Positions 48,230 to 59,069 of a DNA stretch of 64,000 bases are shown here, piece after piece. The stretch lies in assembly GCA_007570785.1 (NCBI GenBank), contig ML664175.1, positions 7,908,050 to 7,972,049 on the forward strand. Direction: 5' to 3'. The notes beneath the pieces are model-generated. The model did no database searches and had not been told where the DNA came from. It worked only from the letters and a program-made list of their open reading frames with translations. The stretch is from Antilocapra americana. Its lineage: Eukaryota; Chordata; Mammalia; Artiodactyla; Antilocapridae. Both the position numbers and the translations under genes were made by a program. How positions within the stretch are numbered: position 1 is the first letter of the stretch; each line of letters begins with the position of its first letter.

Positions 48230-50280
48230 TTTTGGTCTCAAGTACTAACTTACATAGAAATACTTGGTACTACTTCTGTTGCTAAGACTGTGGGTAAAAG
48301 TACAGTGTAAGTGAAGCTTGTGTTTTGTTTATTTTTCATACAGATGCTCCATGATTTGTCATTGCCAATAGCTTCTTTGAGTACCTGTATTTTACCATTA
48401 TGTTTCAGCCTGTTGGCCATCTTTCTTTCTAAAAATACTTTCCCATCACATCTCATTCTTTCCTTATAACTATCCATCCTAGTTTCCTAGCATAAGATTA
48501 TGTGCTGCTGACTTTGTACGGCTTCCTGAAGTTCCAAGGCTCAGACAAATCATGCAATATTCTTCTAGGCCGTACATAAAATGGTATGTTCTTTATGGGT
48601 GTTTGGGAAGAGTAGCTCCACACTCCAGCTTGCCTGCAAAGCACTTCACAAATGCAGGAGTCTGTCATAGATGAAGATTATAGAGGAAATGTTGGTGTTG
48701 TACTCTTGAACTTTGGTAAAGAAACGTTTGAAATCAAAAGGGTGATTGAATGCAGAGCTCATCTGTGAACAGATTTCTTTTCCAGAAATAGAGTAATTTC
48801 CAGTTGTAGATGATACTAAAAGAAGTCTGAGACGTTTTGGTTCCACTGGAAAGAGCCAGTTTTACTTGAAACCCTCCAGTTTAGATTTGTGGGTTGTAAG
48901 AGCTGCACTGGAATTTTAAGAGGATATATCAGAGACAGTGACTGTGAAGTATGTCTGACCTTACACCATTCCTGGTTTCATTTACCCAGGGAACCTCATT
49001 TCATTTGGGGATTCTGCTGAGATACTGGTTTTAAGTGTGAGTAGGACTACCAGCTACACGTGTAAACCTGCTTCTGGCATCAGTTTCAGTGGTCTTGGAG
49101 GAGGGCAATATTTTGTTAATTCTGCTTGGCTTTTTTAAAAGCTCACTATCTTCTTTCTTGCCCTGCAAAAATTAATGATACTTGTTCCTTCCTTGTCATT
49201 GATTCTTCAGAAAGTTTGCTATAGTAATTGATTTTTATGGTTACTCTTTTCTCTTGTTTGCTGATTTCCTTCTCTGGAAGCTTCACATTGGTCTCAATTG
49301 CTTTTTTTTTTTTTTTTTTGCTAGTGTGTTATTATTATGTTTAGCCATTTATTTCTTAAGTTTTCTTTTATTACCCCAAGCTCTATACTTTGTTAATATG
49401 ATAGCTTACTTCAGCAGCCAGAATTTACACATCTCCAAAGATATGCTGATATTACAAAACCTTTATAGAGCTGCTCTAAAATGGAAAATTATAATTCTTA
49501 TTTTCTCTCTCTTTTTGCTTCTAGTTACATGGTTTAAAATTCTCAGTGTATGAAAAAGAGCTCATTATCTCCATCTGTATATCATTAATATGCATCTCTG
49601 CTTATCTTTGATAGATGTTTATATGTGCATATTATTTGTAAAAGTCTGATACATATTTATATTTACAGAGTTTCTGGGTGATAAGGTTTGGGCTTTGTGA
49701 GCACACAGTATTGCACAAAACATCTTAGACATTGAGTCCCTAATGTTGGCTTTTTATTTGATATTTCTCCCAAACCTTCTATATCATCACCTCTTAGAGA
49801 CAGAGCAGCCTGGCAAACACTTAGAGGGATGTTTAAGATAGCCCTACAGAATGGAACTACCAACTATTGGACAATACAGAGTGTTTATGCAGTAAAATGA
49901 CATCACAAATTAAGAACTAGAAAAGGACACTGTGAAGACTGATGGTAGCAAATTTGCTTTTGGCATGAAAATGGATTGTCTACCACACCTATAAATAGAT
50001 AAATAATTGTATATTTCTGGATTATACATAAAATCCCATGCATCCACTAACTTTCAAGGAAAATATATTCTTTTAAAGTAGTAAATTCCAGTAAAAGCAA
50101 ATAAGAATAGTCTTCAAAATTGCCAAGCTTTTTCATTGTACAATTTTAATGAAGCACTTTTATTCTGGTAGTGAAATATTCATCTCTTTGAAATTCAAAG
50201 ATGAATTTTTTTTATAAAATTATTACACTGCAGTTCAGAAAACTAATTAAGTCTTTTATTTTGCAAACATAATGAGCATG
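48230..50280. other. repeat-poor intron stretch of about 2 kb
   Basis: No young repeat seen apart from a (T)18 run at 49302-49319. Short ORFs on both strands lack any family motif. Confidence 0.5.
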
Positions 50281-50286
50281 TTAAAT

Positions 50287-50356
50287 ATTTGTTGCCAAAA
50301 TTAAAAATGTACCAGGACTGATCAGTCCTTTGGCGTTCTTAGTTTTGGCAACAAAT
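50287..50356. repeat. 70-bp centred inverted repeat (hairpin / possible MITE or miRNA-like)
   Basis: Outer arms atttgttgccaaaa (50287-50300) and ttttggcaacaaat (50343-50356) are perfect complements. The inner aggactgatcagtcct (50314-50329) is a perfect 16-bp palindrome. Both share the same centre (50321/50322). Of the 13 positions between them, 7 pair by Watson-Crick and 3 as G-U in RNA. The fold is one continuous stem of about 35 positions with almost no terminal loop, which fits a miniature inverted-repeat element better than a typical pre-miRNA. Confidence 0.85.
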
Positions 50357-50519
50357 TTTGTTGTTCACATCATAAGAAATAAAGGCGGTTTTGTGACTGT
50401 GGTCTACCACTAAGCAGAAGATGCTTTGGGAGAATTAAAGATAATTTGAAATATATCTTTGAATTTTACATTATAATATTTTATATCAATGTCTGATATG
50501 TGGTCATTATGATGTCATT

Positions 50520-53090
50520 GTTCAGTTTAGTACAGTTCAGTCACTCAGTTGTGTCTGACTCTTTATGACCCCATGAACCGCAACACACCAGGCCTCTCTG
50601 TCCATCAGCAAACCCTGGAGTTTACCAAACTCATGTCCATTGAGTTTGTGATGCCATCCAACCATCTCATCCTCTGTCATCCCCTTCTCCTCCTGCCCTC
50701 AATCTTTCCCAGCATCGGGGTCTTTTCAAATAAGTCAGCTCTTCGCATCAGGTGGCCAGGGTATTGGAATTCCAGCTTCAACATCAGTCCTTCCAATGAA
50801 CACCCAGGACTGATCTCATTTAGGATGGACTGGTTGGATCTCCTTGCAGCCCAGGGGACTCTCAAGAGTCTTCTCCAACACCACACTTTAAAAGCATTAA
50901 TTCTTCAGCACTCAGCTTTCTTTATAGTCCACCTCTCACATCCACACATGACTACTGTAAAAACCATATCCTTGACTAGACAGACCTTTGTTGAAAAAGT
51001 AATGTCTGCTTTTCAATATGCTGTGTAGGTTGGTCATAATTTTCCTTCCAAGGAGTAAGTGTCTTTTAATTTCATGGCTGTAGTCACCATCTGCAGTGAT
51101 TTTGGAACCCCCCAAAATAAAGTCAGCCACTGTTTCCACTATTTCCCCATATATTTGCCATGAAGTGACAGGACAAGATGCCATGATCTTACTTTTCTGA
51201 ATGTTGAGCTTGAAGCCAACTCTCACTCTCTTCTTTCACTTTCATCAAGATGCTCTTTAGTTCGTCTTCACTTTCTGCCATAAGGGTGGTGTCATCTGCA
51301 TATCTGAGGTTACTGATATTTCTCCCCACAATCTCGATTCCAGCTTGTGCTTCTTCCATCCTAGTGTTTCTCGTGATTGTAATCTGCCCATAAGTTAAAT
51401 AAGCAGGGTGACAATATACAGCCTTGACTTACTCCTTTTCCTATTTGGAACCAGTCTGTTTTTCCATGCCCAGTTCTGACTGTTGCTTCCTGACCTGCAT
51501 ACAGGTTTCTCAAGAAATACAGGTCAGGTGGTCTGGTATTCCCATCTTTCAGAATTTTCCACAGTTTATTGTGTTCTACACAGTCAAAGGCTATGGCACA
51601 GTCAATAAAGCAGAAGTAGATGTTTTTCTGGAACTCTCTTGCTTTTTCGATGATCCAGCAAATGTTAGCAATTTGATCTCTGGTTCCTCTGCCTTTTCTA
51701 AAACCAGCTTGAACATCTGGAAGTTCACACTTCACATATTGCTGAAGCCTGGCTTGGAGAATTTTAAGCATTACTTTACTAGCATGTGAGATGAGTGCAC
51801 TTGTGCAGTAGTTTGAGCATTCTTTGGCATTGCCTTTCTTTGGGATTGGTATAAAAACTGATCTTTTCTTGTCCTGTGGCCACTGTTGAGTTTTCCAGAT
51901 TTACTGACATATTGAGTGCAGCACTTTCACAGCATCGTCTTTCAGGATTTGAAATAGCTCAACTGGAAATCCATCATATCCACTAGCTTTGTCACAGTGA
52001 TGCTTCCTAAGGCCCACTTGACTTCACATTCCAGGATGTCTGGCTCTAGGTGAGTGATCACACCATCATATTTATCTAGATCATGAAGATCTTTTTTGTA
52101 TAGTTCTTCTGTGTATTCTTGCCACTTCTTAATATCTTCTGTTTTTGTTAGGTCCCTGCCATTTCCTTCCTTTATTGAGCCCATCTTTGCATGAAATGTT
52201 CCCTTGGTATCTCTAATTTCCTTGAAGAGATCTCTAGTCTTTCCCATAATATTGTTTTCCTCTATTTCTTTGCATTGATCTCTGAGGAAGGCTTTGTTAT
52301 CTTTCCTTGCTATTCTTTGGAACTCTGCATTCAAACGAGTATATCTTTCCTTTTCTCTTTTGCTTTTTGCTTCTCTTCTTTTCACAGCTATCTGTAAGGC
52401 CTCCTCAGATAGCTGTTTTGCTCTTTTGCATTTCTTTTCCATGGGGATGGTCTTAATCCCTGTCTCCTGTACAATGTCACGAACCTCCATCCATAATTTA
52501 TCAGGCAGGCTGTCTATCAGATCTATTCCCTTAAATCTATTTCTTACTTCCACTGTATAATCATGAGGGATTTGACTTAGGTCATACCTGAATGATCTAG
52601 TGGTTTTCTCTACTTTCTTCAATTTCAGTCTGAATTTGGCAATAAAGAGCTCATGATCTGAGCCACAGTCAGCTCCTTGTCTTGTTTTTGCTGACTGTAT
52701 AGAGCTTCTCCATCTTTGACTGCAAAGAATATAATCATTCTGATTTTGGTGTTGGCCATCTGGTGATGTCCATGTGTAGAGTCTTCTCTCCTGTTATTGG
52801 AAAAGGGTGCTTGCTATGACCAGTGTGTTCTCTTGGCAAAAGTCTATTAGCCTTTGCCCTGCTTCATTCTATACTCCAAGGCCAAATTTGCCTGTTACTC
52901 CAGGTGTTTCTTGACTTCCTAATTTTGCATTCCAGTCCCCTATAATGAAAAAGACATGTTTTTTTGGTAATAGTTCTAAAAGGTCTTATAGGTCTTTCAC
53001 AGAACTGTTCAACTTCAGCTTCAGCATTACTGGTCAGGACATAGACTTGGATTACCATGATATTGAATGGTTTGCCTTGGAAATGAACAT
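50520..53090 (-). mobile_element. large BovB LINE (about 2.6 kb), 5'-truncated, inactivated
   Basis: Antisense BovB from its 3' terminus (cagttcagtcactcagttgt) through RT, linker and part of the endonuclease to gtttgccttggaaatgaaca. The 5' truncation lies in the endonuclease. One of the less diverged copies in the window. Confidence 0.92.
50677..53058 (-). pseudogene. BovB ORF remnant with a 226-codon open linker segment
   Basis: On the - strand: endonuclease part (52864-53058, QVYVLTSNAEAEVEQF), the linker (51942-52622, the longest open frame in the window, with KRREAKSKREKERYTRLNAE and KTRDLFKEIRDTKG), and RT fingers/palm (51361-51771, DVQAGFRKGRGTRDQIANI and KGVSQGCILSPCLFNL). The YADD codons are at 51291-51302 in another frame. 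The C-terminal pieces are 50936-51226 and 50677-50886. Stops and shifts between pieces make it non-functional. Confidence 0.9.
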
Positions 53091-53094
53091 ATGT

Positions 53095-53640
53095 AAATGT
53101 AGTTTATTTGAAATATTTCCTTATAATATATCATTATACATTATGGGAGGAACGTATGAAGACATGAGAAAAACAGGCATACAGATTTTGGAAAATAATA
53201 GCTCAATTTTTATGAAATCATTGAAGTGGTAATAAATACTGAGAATATAGCTGAGAGCCTACAAGTATGAAAAAAGGGTGATAGGAAAATTAAAGGTAAT
53301 GTTAGTCAATTGCAAAATACATGTATTTTTATTTCTATGATTATTCCCCTCTCAGAGCCTATATACTGTTTTCTTAACAAGAACTTAACAGTCTGATTAA
53401 CTGATTCCCTGTGTGATGGTGGATCACAGTGAGGTCTGCCGGAAGTTTTTAGAATGATACAGTTACATAGAGCAAAGGGATGGCGTGACTCTGTGTGTGT
53501 GTGTGAGTATATGCATGCATGTATAAAACAAATTAGAAAGCAGAATAGTTTGGGGGTTAATTAATAGGCACATCTTAACCTTTGAAAAGCCTTTGTGTGA
53601 TGCAACTCAACGTAGCTTCACATAGCCTAATTCCATAACA
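53095..53640. other. intron sequence; short TG run at 53496-53526
   Basis: Mixed AT-rich DNA with a tgtgtgtgtgtgtg stretch followed by atgcatgcatgta. No other element recognised. Confidence 0.5.
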
Positions 53641-53644
53641 AACA

Positions 53645-54000
53645 ATTTAACACAGTGACAGCTTATTTATTTCTTGCTTGTACAAGTCAAAGAAAGTGTT
53701 TCTGATTGCACAGCTGTCTTCTGAGAAGTGGTTCAAGGACCCAGACTTCTGCCCTTTAGCAGCTCTACATTCCCCAAGAATCTCGGAATCCTTGGTGGGA
53801 TCTTCTGAATCTGGTCAGCAAATGAGGGAAAAGAGAGCAGAGTAGATTTCACATGAGGTGTTTTAGGACAAGACTGAATATGGCATTTATTACTTTGACC
53901 CACAAGTCAGTCATATGCCAATCTATTGCAGCAAAGGTTGGGAAATGCAGTCTGTTTGTGTGCCTTGGAGGAAAAGGTCTTAGTCCATAACCAACTAATT
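53645..54000. mobile_element. possible ancient LTR-like fragment
   Basis: agcttatttatttcttgctt, gttcaaggacccagacttct, gcagctctacattccccaag and gggaaatgcagtctgtttgt follow the order of an old mammalian LTR-like repeat. Tentative. Confidence 0.35.
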
Positions 54001-54029
54001 AGTTAAACCTGCCACAATTCCTGAGGTTC

Positions 54030-55025
54030 GTGATGATCATCACCATAAGTCACTGCTGAAAAAAGTTTAAATTCTGCTTAATATTTTCTACTTAAGGACA
54101 AGCATCATATGTGGACCTTATTTATACAGGTGTGTACCATTTCCATTATCAATTGCGTTTTTCTTAAGCTCAATTTACCTCACCAATTAATTCAGTAAAC
54201 TGAAAACCTCTTGCTATATAAGCTGGAGTGCATAATCCGTGTAAAGTTGTCAATTACTCTTTTGTTGAATTGGCAGAATGTGAAAACAGATGATACTGGT
54301 CTTCTGTTTCTGTCCACAGAGCAGTAAATACTAGTTGATGGTGCATGAAAGAGATGCAGCTTAAAAGGATAGAAACTAACTCCTATGAGTATGAAAGCAA
54401 TTCTGTAAAGAGAAAACTATTAGCAATTCTTCTAAGTAAAACCCTGATAGTTAGAGTTATCATATAACATACATTCTTAGGAACTAGAATGGATGATCTC
54501 CAGACTAGAGCAAAACCAGATTTAACCTTTTTAAGAGATAAGAGATAATTGATTGCTTTCCTATCTTCTTTCCTGTGTCCATTCTCTATAAGAGAGACGT
54601 GAGAGGTGGGGGGCAAAGGGGAGAGGGTGATAGCTAAGATGTGGCTACAGAAAGTTAGACAAGCAGAAGTGTTCCTTTCCCGAAACTGTGGGAACAGCAC
54701 GGATGAGGGGGATGTGGGAGGGTAGAGAGCTTGCAGAGTCCAGGACAGTGGGTTTGAGGAGGGCTGTAAGCTCTGAACAGAATGCCCTAGTAGGGAAAAA
54801 GGCAAAACTGCTGCAGTTATGGAGAAATAAAATGTAAATAGGTTAAGCAAATAAAATGAAGGTCTTGACTAGAAAACTGACTAGGACACTGCCCACAGCT
54901 GGCATTCACCTGCTTACCAAAGCACGTCTTATCTTTGACCTTTTAAAAATTTCTGTTGAGCCATTTTTTTTTCCTTTTAGCAGTTCCATTCTTTTTATCC
55001 AAACTTAGTTTATATGCATTCTCTT
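54030..55025. other. intron sequence with no recognised element
   Basis: Contains a G-rich patch at 54600-54760 (gtggggggcaaaggggagag). A 155-codon frame on the - strand (54383-54850) has no recognisable domain and is judged chance. Confidence 0.5.
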
Positions 55026-55146
55026 TTTTCATTGAGATATGGTTGATTTACAATACAATATTATGTTAGTCTCAGGTATACCACATAGTGGTTCAGAATC
55101 TTTATAGATTATTATATATGTGTGTGTATATATATATATATATATA

Positions 55147-55276
55147 AATCAGAGAAGGCAATGACAACCCACTCCAGTGTTCTTGCCTGGAAAATCCCAT
55201 GGACGGAGGAGCCTGGTGGGCTGCCGTCTATGGGGTCGCAGAGTCGGACATGACTGAAGCGACTTAACAGCAGCAT
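55147..55276 (+). mobile_element. BovA SINE in the L1 3' UTR
   Basis: tcagagaaggcaatgacaac, ctccagtgttcttgcctgga and gcagagtcggacatgactga to cttaacagcagc. Flanks are TA repeats, so a TSD cannot be proved. Confidence 0.92.
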
Positions 55277-55280
55277 ATAT

Positions 55281-55431
55281 ATAAAAACTATAAATGGAAT
55301 ATTTATATATACAATATATATAATTTAAATATATATGTATATTTATATAATATAAATATTTATATTTATTTATATATAATATAAATATTTATATATATTT
55401 TTATATATAATATTCCATTTATAGTTTTTAT
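55281..55431. repeat. inverted repeat, ~29-bp arms around a TA-rich spacer
   Basis: ataaaaactataaatggaat..(from 55281) and attccatttatagtttttat (55412-55431) are complementary over about 29 bases with a one-base length difference. About 90 bp of TA/TTTA repeats lies between them. The right arm belongs to the normal L1 3' UTR; the left arm is an inverted copy. Confidence 0.85.
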
Positions 55432-56681
55432 AAAATATCGGCTATATTCCCTGTGCTATACAATATATCTTTGAAGTCTGTTTGTTTTATCCATAGACGT
55501 CTGTTCCTCTGAAAGCCCTCCTCTTATCTTGCTCCTCTCACTTCCCTCTCCCTACTGGTAACAGCTAGTTTGCTCTTCTGTGTTTATTGCTTCTTTGTTG
55601 CAATCATTTGTTTTATTCTTTAGATTCTACCTGTAAGTAGTAACATATGGTATTTGTCTTTCTCCATCAGATGTATTTTCTAAGCATACTAATCCTTCAG
55701 GTCCATCCATGTTACTGCAGAAGCCAACATTTCATTCTTTTTGTGGCTGAGTAATATTCAGTGTTCAACTGCACTCAACACGTACACCACATCTTCTCTA
55801 TCCACTCATCTGTTGATGGGCACTTAGGTGACTTGCTTATCTTGGCAAGTGCTGTGATCCCTGGGATTCATGTATCTTTTCAAATTACTGTTTTCATTTT
55901 CTTTGGATGTATATGCAGGAGTGGAATTGCTGGGTCATACAGTCATTCTATTTTAGTTTTTTTGAGGAAACTCCATTTTATTTCCTGAGTAGTTGCACCA
56001 ATTTATATTCTCTCAAACCATATACTAAGGTTCCCGTTTCTCCACATCCTTGACAACACTTGTTATTTGTGGTCTTTTTTAATATAGCCATTTTGACAGG
56101 TGTAAGGAGACATCTCATTGTGGATTTGATTTGCATTTATCTTATGATTAATGATTTTGAGCATCTTTTCCTGTGCCTGTGTCTATCTCTGTCCTCTTTG
56201 GGAGAATGTCTATTCATGTCTTAATTGAGTTGTTTGGGCTTTTTTTTAATGTTAAATTGTATGAATTGTTTATGTATTTTGGATATTAGCCCTTATCAGT
56301 CACATCATTTGCAAGTATTTTCTCCCATTCAGTAGACTGTCTTTTCATTTTTTCAATGATATCCTTTGCTGTGCAAAAGCTTTGAAATTGAATTAGGACA
56401 CATTTTAAAATTTTTGCTTTTGTTTCCTTTGGTTTAAGAGAATAATACGTAAAAATTATTACTATGATTTATCTTATCAAATGTTCTACCTGTATTTTCT
56501 TCTAGTTTTGTGGTTTCCAGTTTCTTACATTTAGTCCTTAATCCATTTTGAGTTTATTTTTATATATAGTGTGAGAAAATATTATAATTTCATCCTTTTA
56601 CCTGTAGCTGTCCAGTTTTCTGATTATTGTGGATATAGATGATTTTGCTACTTCTGTCTTTTAACCTTCTTACTAGCTTTG

Positions 56682-56806
56682 TCAGAGAAAGGAATGACAG
56701 CCCACTCCAGTGTTCTTGCCTGGGAAATCTCATGGACAGAGGAGTCTGGTGGGCTACAGTTCACAGTGTCGCAAAGAGTCAGACATGGCTTAGCAACTGA
56801 GCATGC
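56682..56806 (+). mobile_element. BovA SINE with perfect 10-bp TSD
   Basis: tcagagaaaggaatgacagc to gcaactgagcatgc. actagctttg is exact at 56672-56681 and 56807-56816. It lies in the L1 ORF1 tail. Confidence 0.95.
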
Positions 56807-57769
56807 ACTAGCTTTGAATGGTTGATTTACTACCTTTACTGTATATTTGCCTTTACCAAGGAGCTTTTTCTTTTTTGTAATTTTTCATGTTCTTATTGTG
56901 GCATTTTCTTTTTCACTTATAGAAGTCCCTTTAACATTTCTTCTAAAGCTGGTTTGGTGGTACTGAACTATTTTAGCTTGTCTTGAAAACTTTTGGTTTC
57001 TCCATCAAATCTCAGTGATAGATTATCCTTGGTTGTAGGTTTTACTCTTTCATTCCTTTAGTTTCTACTGAAAATCAGCTCATTACCTTATGGGGGCTCC
57101 CTAATTTCTTTTCTCTTGAAACTGTTAATGTTTTCTCTTTATATTTAATTTTTTGCCCTTTAAATTACAGTGTGTCTTGGAGTGGATCTCTTTGGGTAGA
57201 TCCTTTTGGGGACTGTCTGTGCTTCCTGCACTTGGAGGTCTGTTTCCTTTTCCAGGTTAGAGAAGCTTTCAGCTATTATATGATATCTTCACACATGTTC
57301 TCTGCTCCAATCTCTCTCTTCTCCTTCTGGGCCCTCTGTTATGTGAGCGTTAGTATGTTTGATTTTATTCCAGAGATTTATTAAACTTTCCTCATTTTTG
57401 ATTCTTTTTTTTCTCTTGAGCTTCAGTGATTTCCACTGCTCTGTCTTCCAGCTCACTGATCTGTTTCTCTGTATTATTTAATCTACTATTGATTCCTTCC
57501 AGTGTATTTTTCATTTAGTTTGAATATTCTTCATCTCTGTTAAACAGTTTTAACTTCTCACTCTGTTTTTCCATTCTTCTGAGTTCTTTGATCATCTTTA
57601 CAATTATTACTTGAACTCTTTCACAGGTAGATTGCCTATCTCCACTTAGTTCTCTTTCTGGTGTTTTATCATGTTCCTTTGTTTTGACCCATGTTTCTCT
57701 GGCACCTCATTTTGTCAATTTGCTGTTTTTATTTCTCTGTATCCAAGAGGTTATGTTTCCTGACCTTGG

Positions 57770-59065
57770 AGAAATGGCCTTTTATAGGCGACATCCCGTC
57801 CATCAGCCCACTTCCCACTGCTCACCACAGATGCCTGCTCTAGGGGTAACCTGTGTGGGCTGTGTGGATCATTCTGTTGGGGAGGGTAGACTACTGGGGC
57901 AGGCTGGCAGGCATGACTGGCCCTGGTCCAGTTATTTGCCAGGCCCAGCCTTGCACTGAGGCTGCCAGCTGCTAATTGTTGGGCTGGGTCACGTGGTGTT
58001 TGTTTTCAGAACTCATAAGGTCCCTAGTACTAGAGGTGTCTCACTGGTAGGAGGAGTTGGGGTCCAGGATAGCCTGGGTTGCCCACCCCACACATAGATG
58101 AAACCAAGTCTTGGGACTAGTGCTGACTGACTGGTGGGCAGAGCAGTCTAGTTGCAAGGTTCAGCCGTCCCAGAATTGGTGTCAGACTGCTGATGGCTGT
58201 GGCCTGTTCCTGACACAGCTGGCTGTGGGATCCTGGGTGTCCTGAAGCTTGTCTGAGCTCTCTAGTGAGTGGAACTGGTGGGGAGAATTTCTGAAGAGCC
58301 CAAGAATTCTCAGAACTGGTGTTTACCTGTTGCTTGGGTGAGGGTCCAACTGGTCCCGGGCTGGGCTGGTGCTGGACTGCTGGTGGGTGGGTTTGACCCT
58401 GCTGTTGGGCTCCAGGACTCAAGTTGATCTTGGGCTGGTGTCTGCTCACTGGCAGGTGAGGTGAGGTTCTGGTCCTAAAGTTAGAGCAGGCTTGCTGATG
58501 AGGGCGTGGGAGGGCAAGACATCTGAGATTCTAGGGCTGGTGCCTGCCCACTGGTAGGTGAAGCTGTGTCTGGGGGTCTCTAACTGCAGGGCCCTGGGGG
58601 CCCCAGCATGCTGGTGTATAGGGCCAGGTCCTGGGCCCTCACGGACAGGGCAGTGTCCAGGGGTGGCTCTGGGCTCAGGGACTCTTAAGGAAGCCTGTCT
58701 GTAATGGGTTAGGCTGTAGTTGGCACTGGTGAGTGCCATGAGACATCCCAGCGTTGGTGCCCTTAGACTAGTGGGTGGGGTGGAGCTGGGTCCCCCAGGC
58801 TAGAAAGCTAAAGGGAGGATTCAACAATATTGGTTGCTAGCACTAATGTCCACATGGTACAAAGAGGTCCCCAAAGTGATTTTAGCCAGTGTCTCTGTCC
58901 CCAGGGTGAGTTCCAGTTGCCCCCCTGCTTCTACAGGAGACTCTCTAAGATCAGCTGGCAGGTCCTTACCCAGGCTCCTTTCAAATCTAAGTTTCTGTCC
59001 TGGGTCTATAAGTGTGTAAAATTTTGTGTGTGCCCTTTAAGAGTAGAGTCTATTTCTCATAACCC
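57770..59065 (-). promoter_or_regulatory. GC-rich L1 5' UTR with degenerate internal repeats
   Basis: Markedly GC-richer than everything around it. Diverged units built on ctggtg..ctg..ctggtgggtg recur near 58115, 58173, 58362, 58432, 58534, 58710 and 58755, about 55-105 bp apart. L1 5' UTRs carry the element's own promoter (here firing on the - strand) and, in some mammals, an antisense promoter. Activity of this old copy is unknown. Confidence 0.6.
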
Positions 59066-59069
59066 TCTT

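Larger units (their letters stand above)
55030..59065 (-). mobile_element. L1 LINE with 5' UTR, ORF1 and 3' end but most of ORF2 deleted
   Basis: Reading the - strand 5' to 3': a GC-rich 5' UTR (59065 to about 57770), ORF1 text (about 57750 to 56640; antisense cttcagtgatttccactgct, ttccagctcactgatctgtt), then a jump near 56620 into the ORF2 C-terminal part (56610 to 55640; atccattttgagtttatttt, ctgttgatgggcacttaggt) and the 3' UTR to 55030. Endonuclease and RT are missing. Two BovA SINEs sit inside it. All frames are broken. Confidence 0.78.

Noticed and set aside
54383..54850. 155-codon open frame on the - strand
   Set aside because: No domain, no splice or Kozak support that I can see, and composition follows a G-rich patch on the opposite strand. 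The length is compatible with chance in 64 kb.
57684..58739. Proline/glycine-rich open frames on both strands in GC-rich DNA
   Set aside because: This is the GC-rich 5' UTR of an L1; frames on both strands are a composition effect.
57770..58810. Repeated ctggtg units considered as a CRISPR-like or satellite array
   Set aside because: Spacing and sequence vary, and the location matches an L1 5' UTR. CRISPR arrays do not occur in this genome type.
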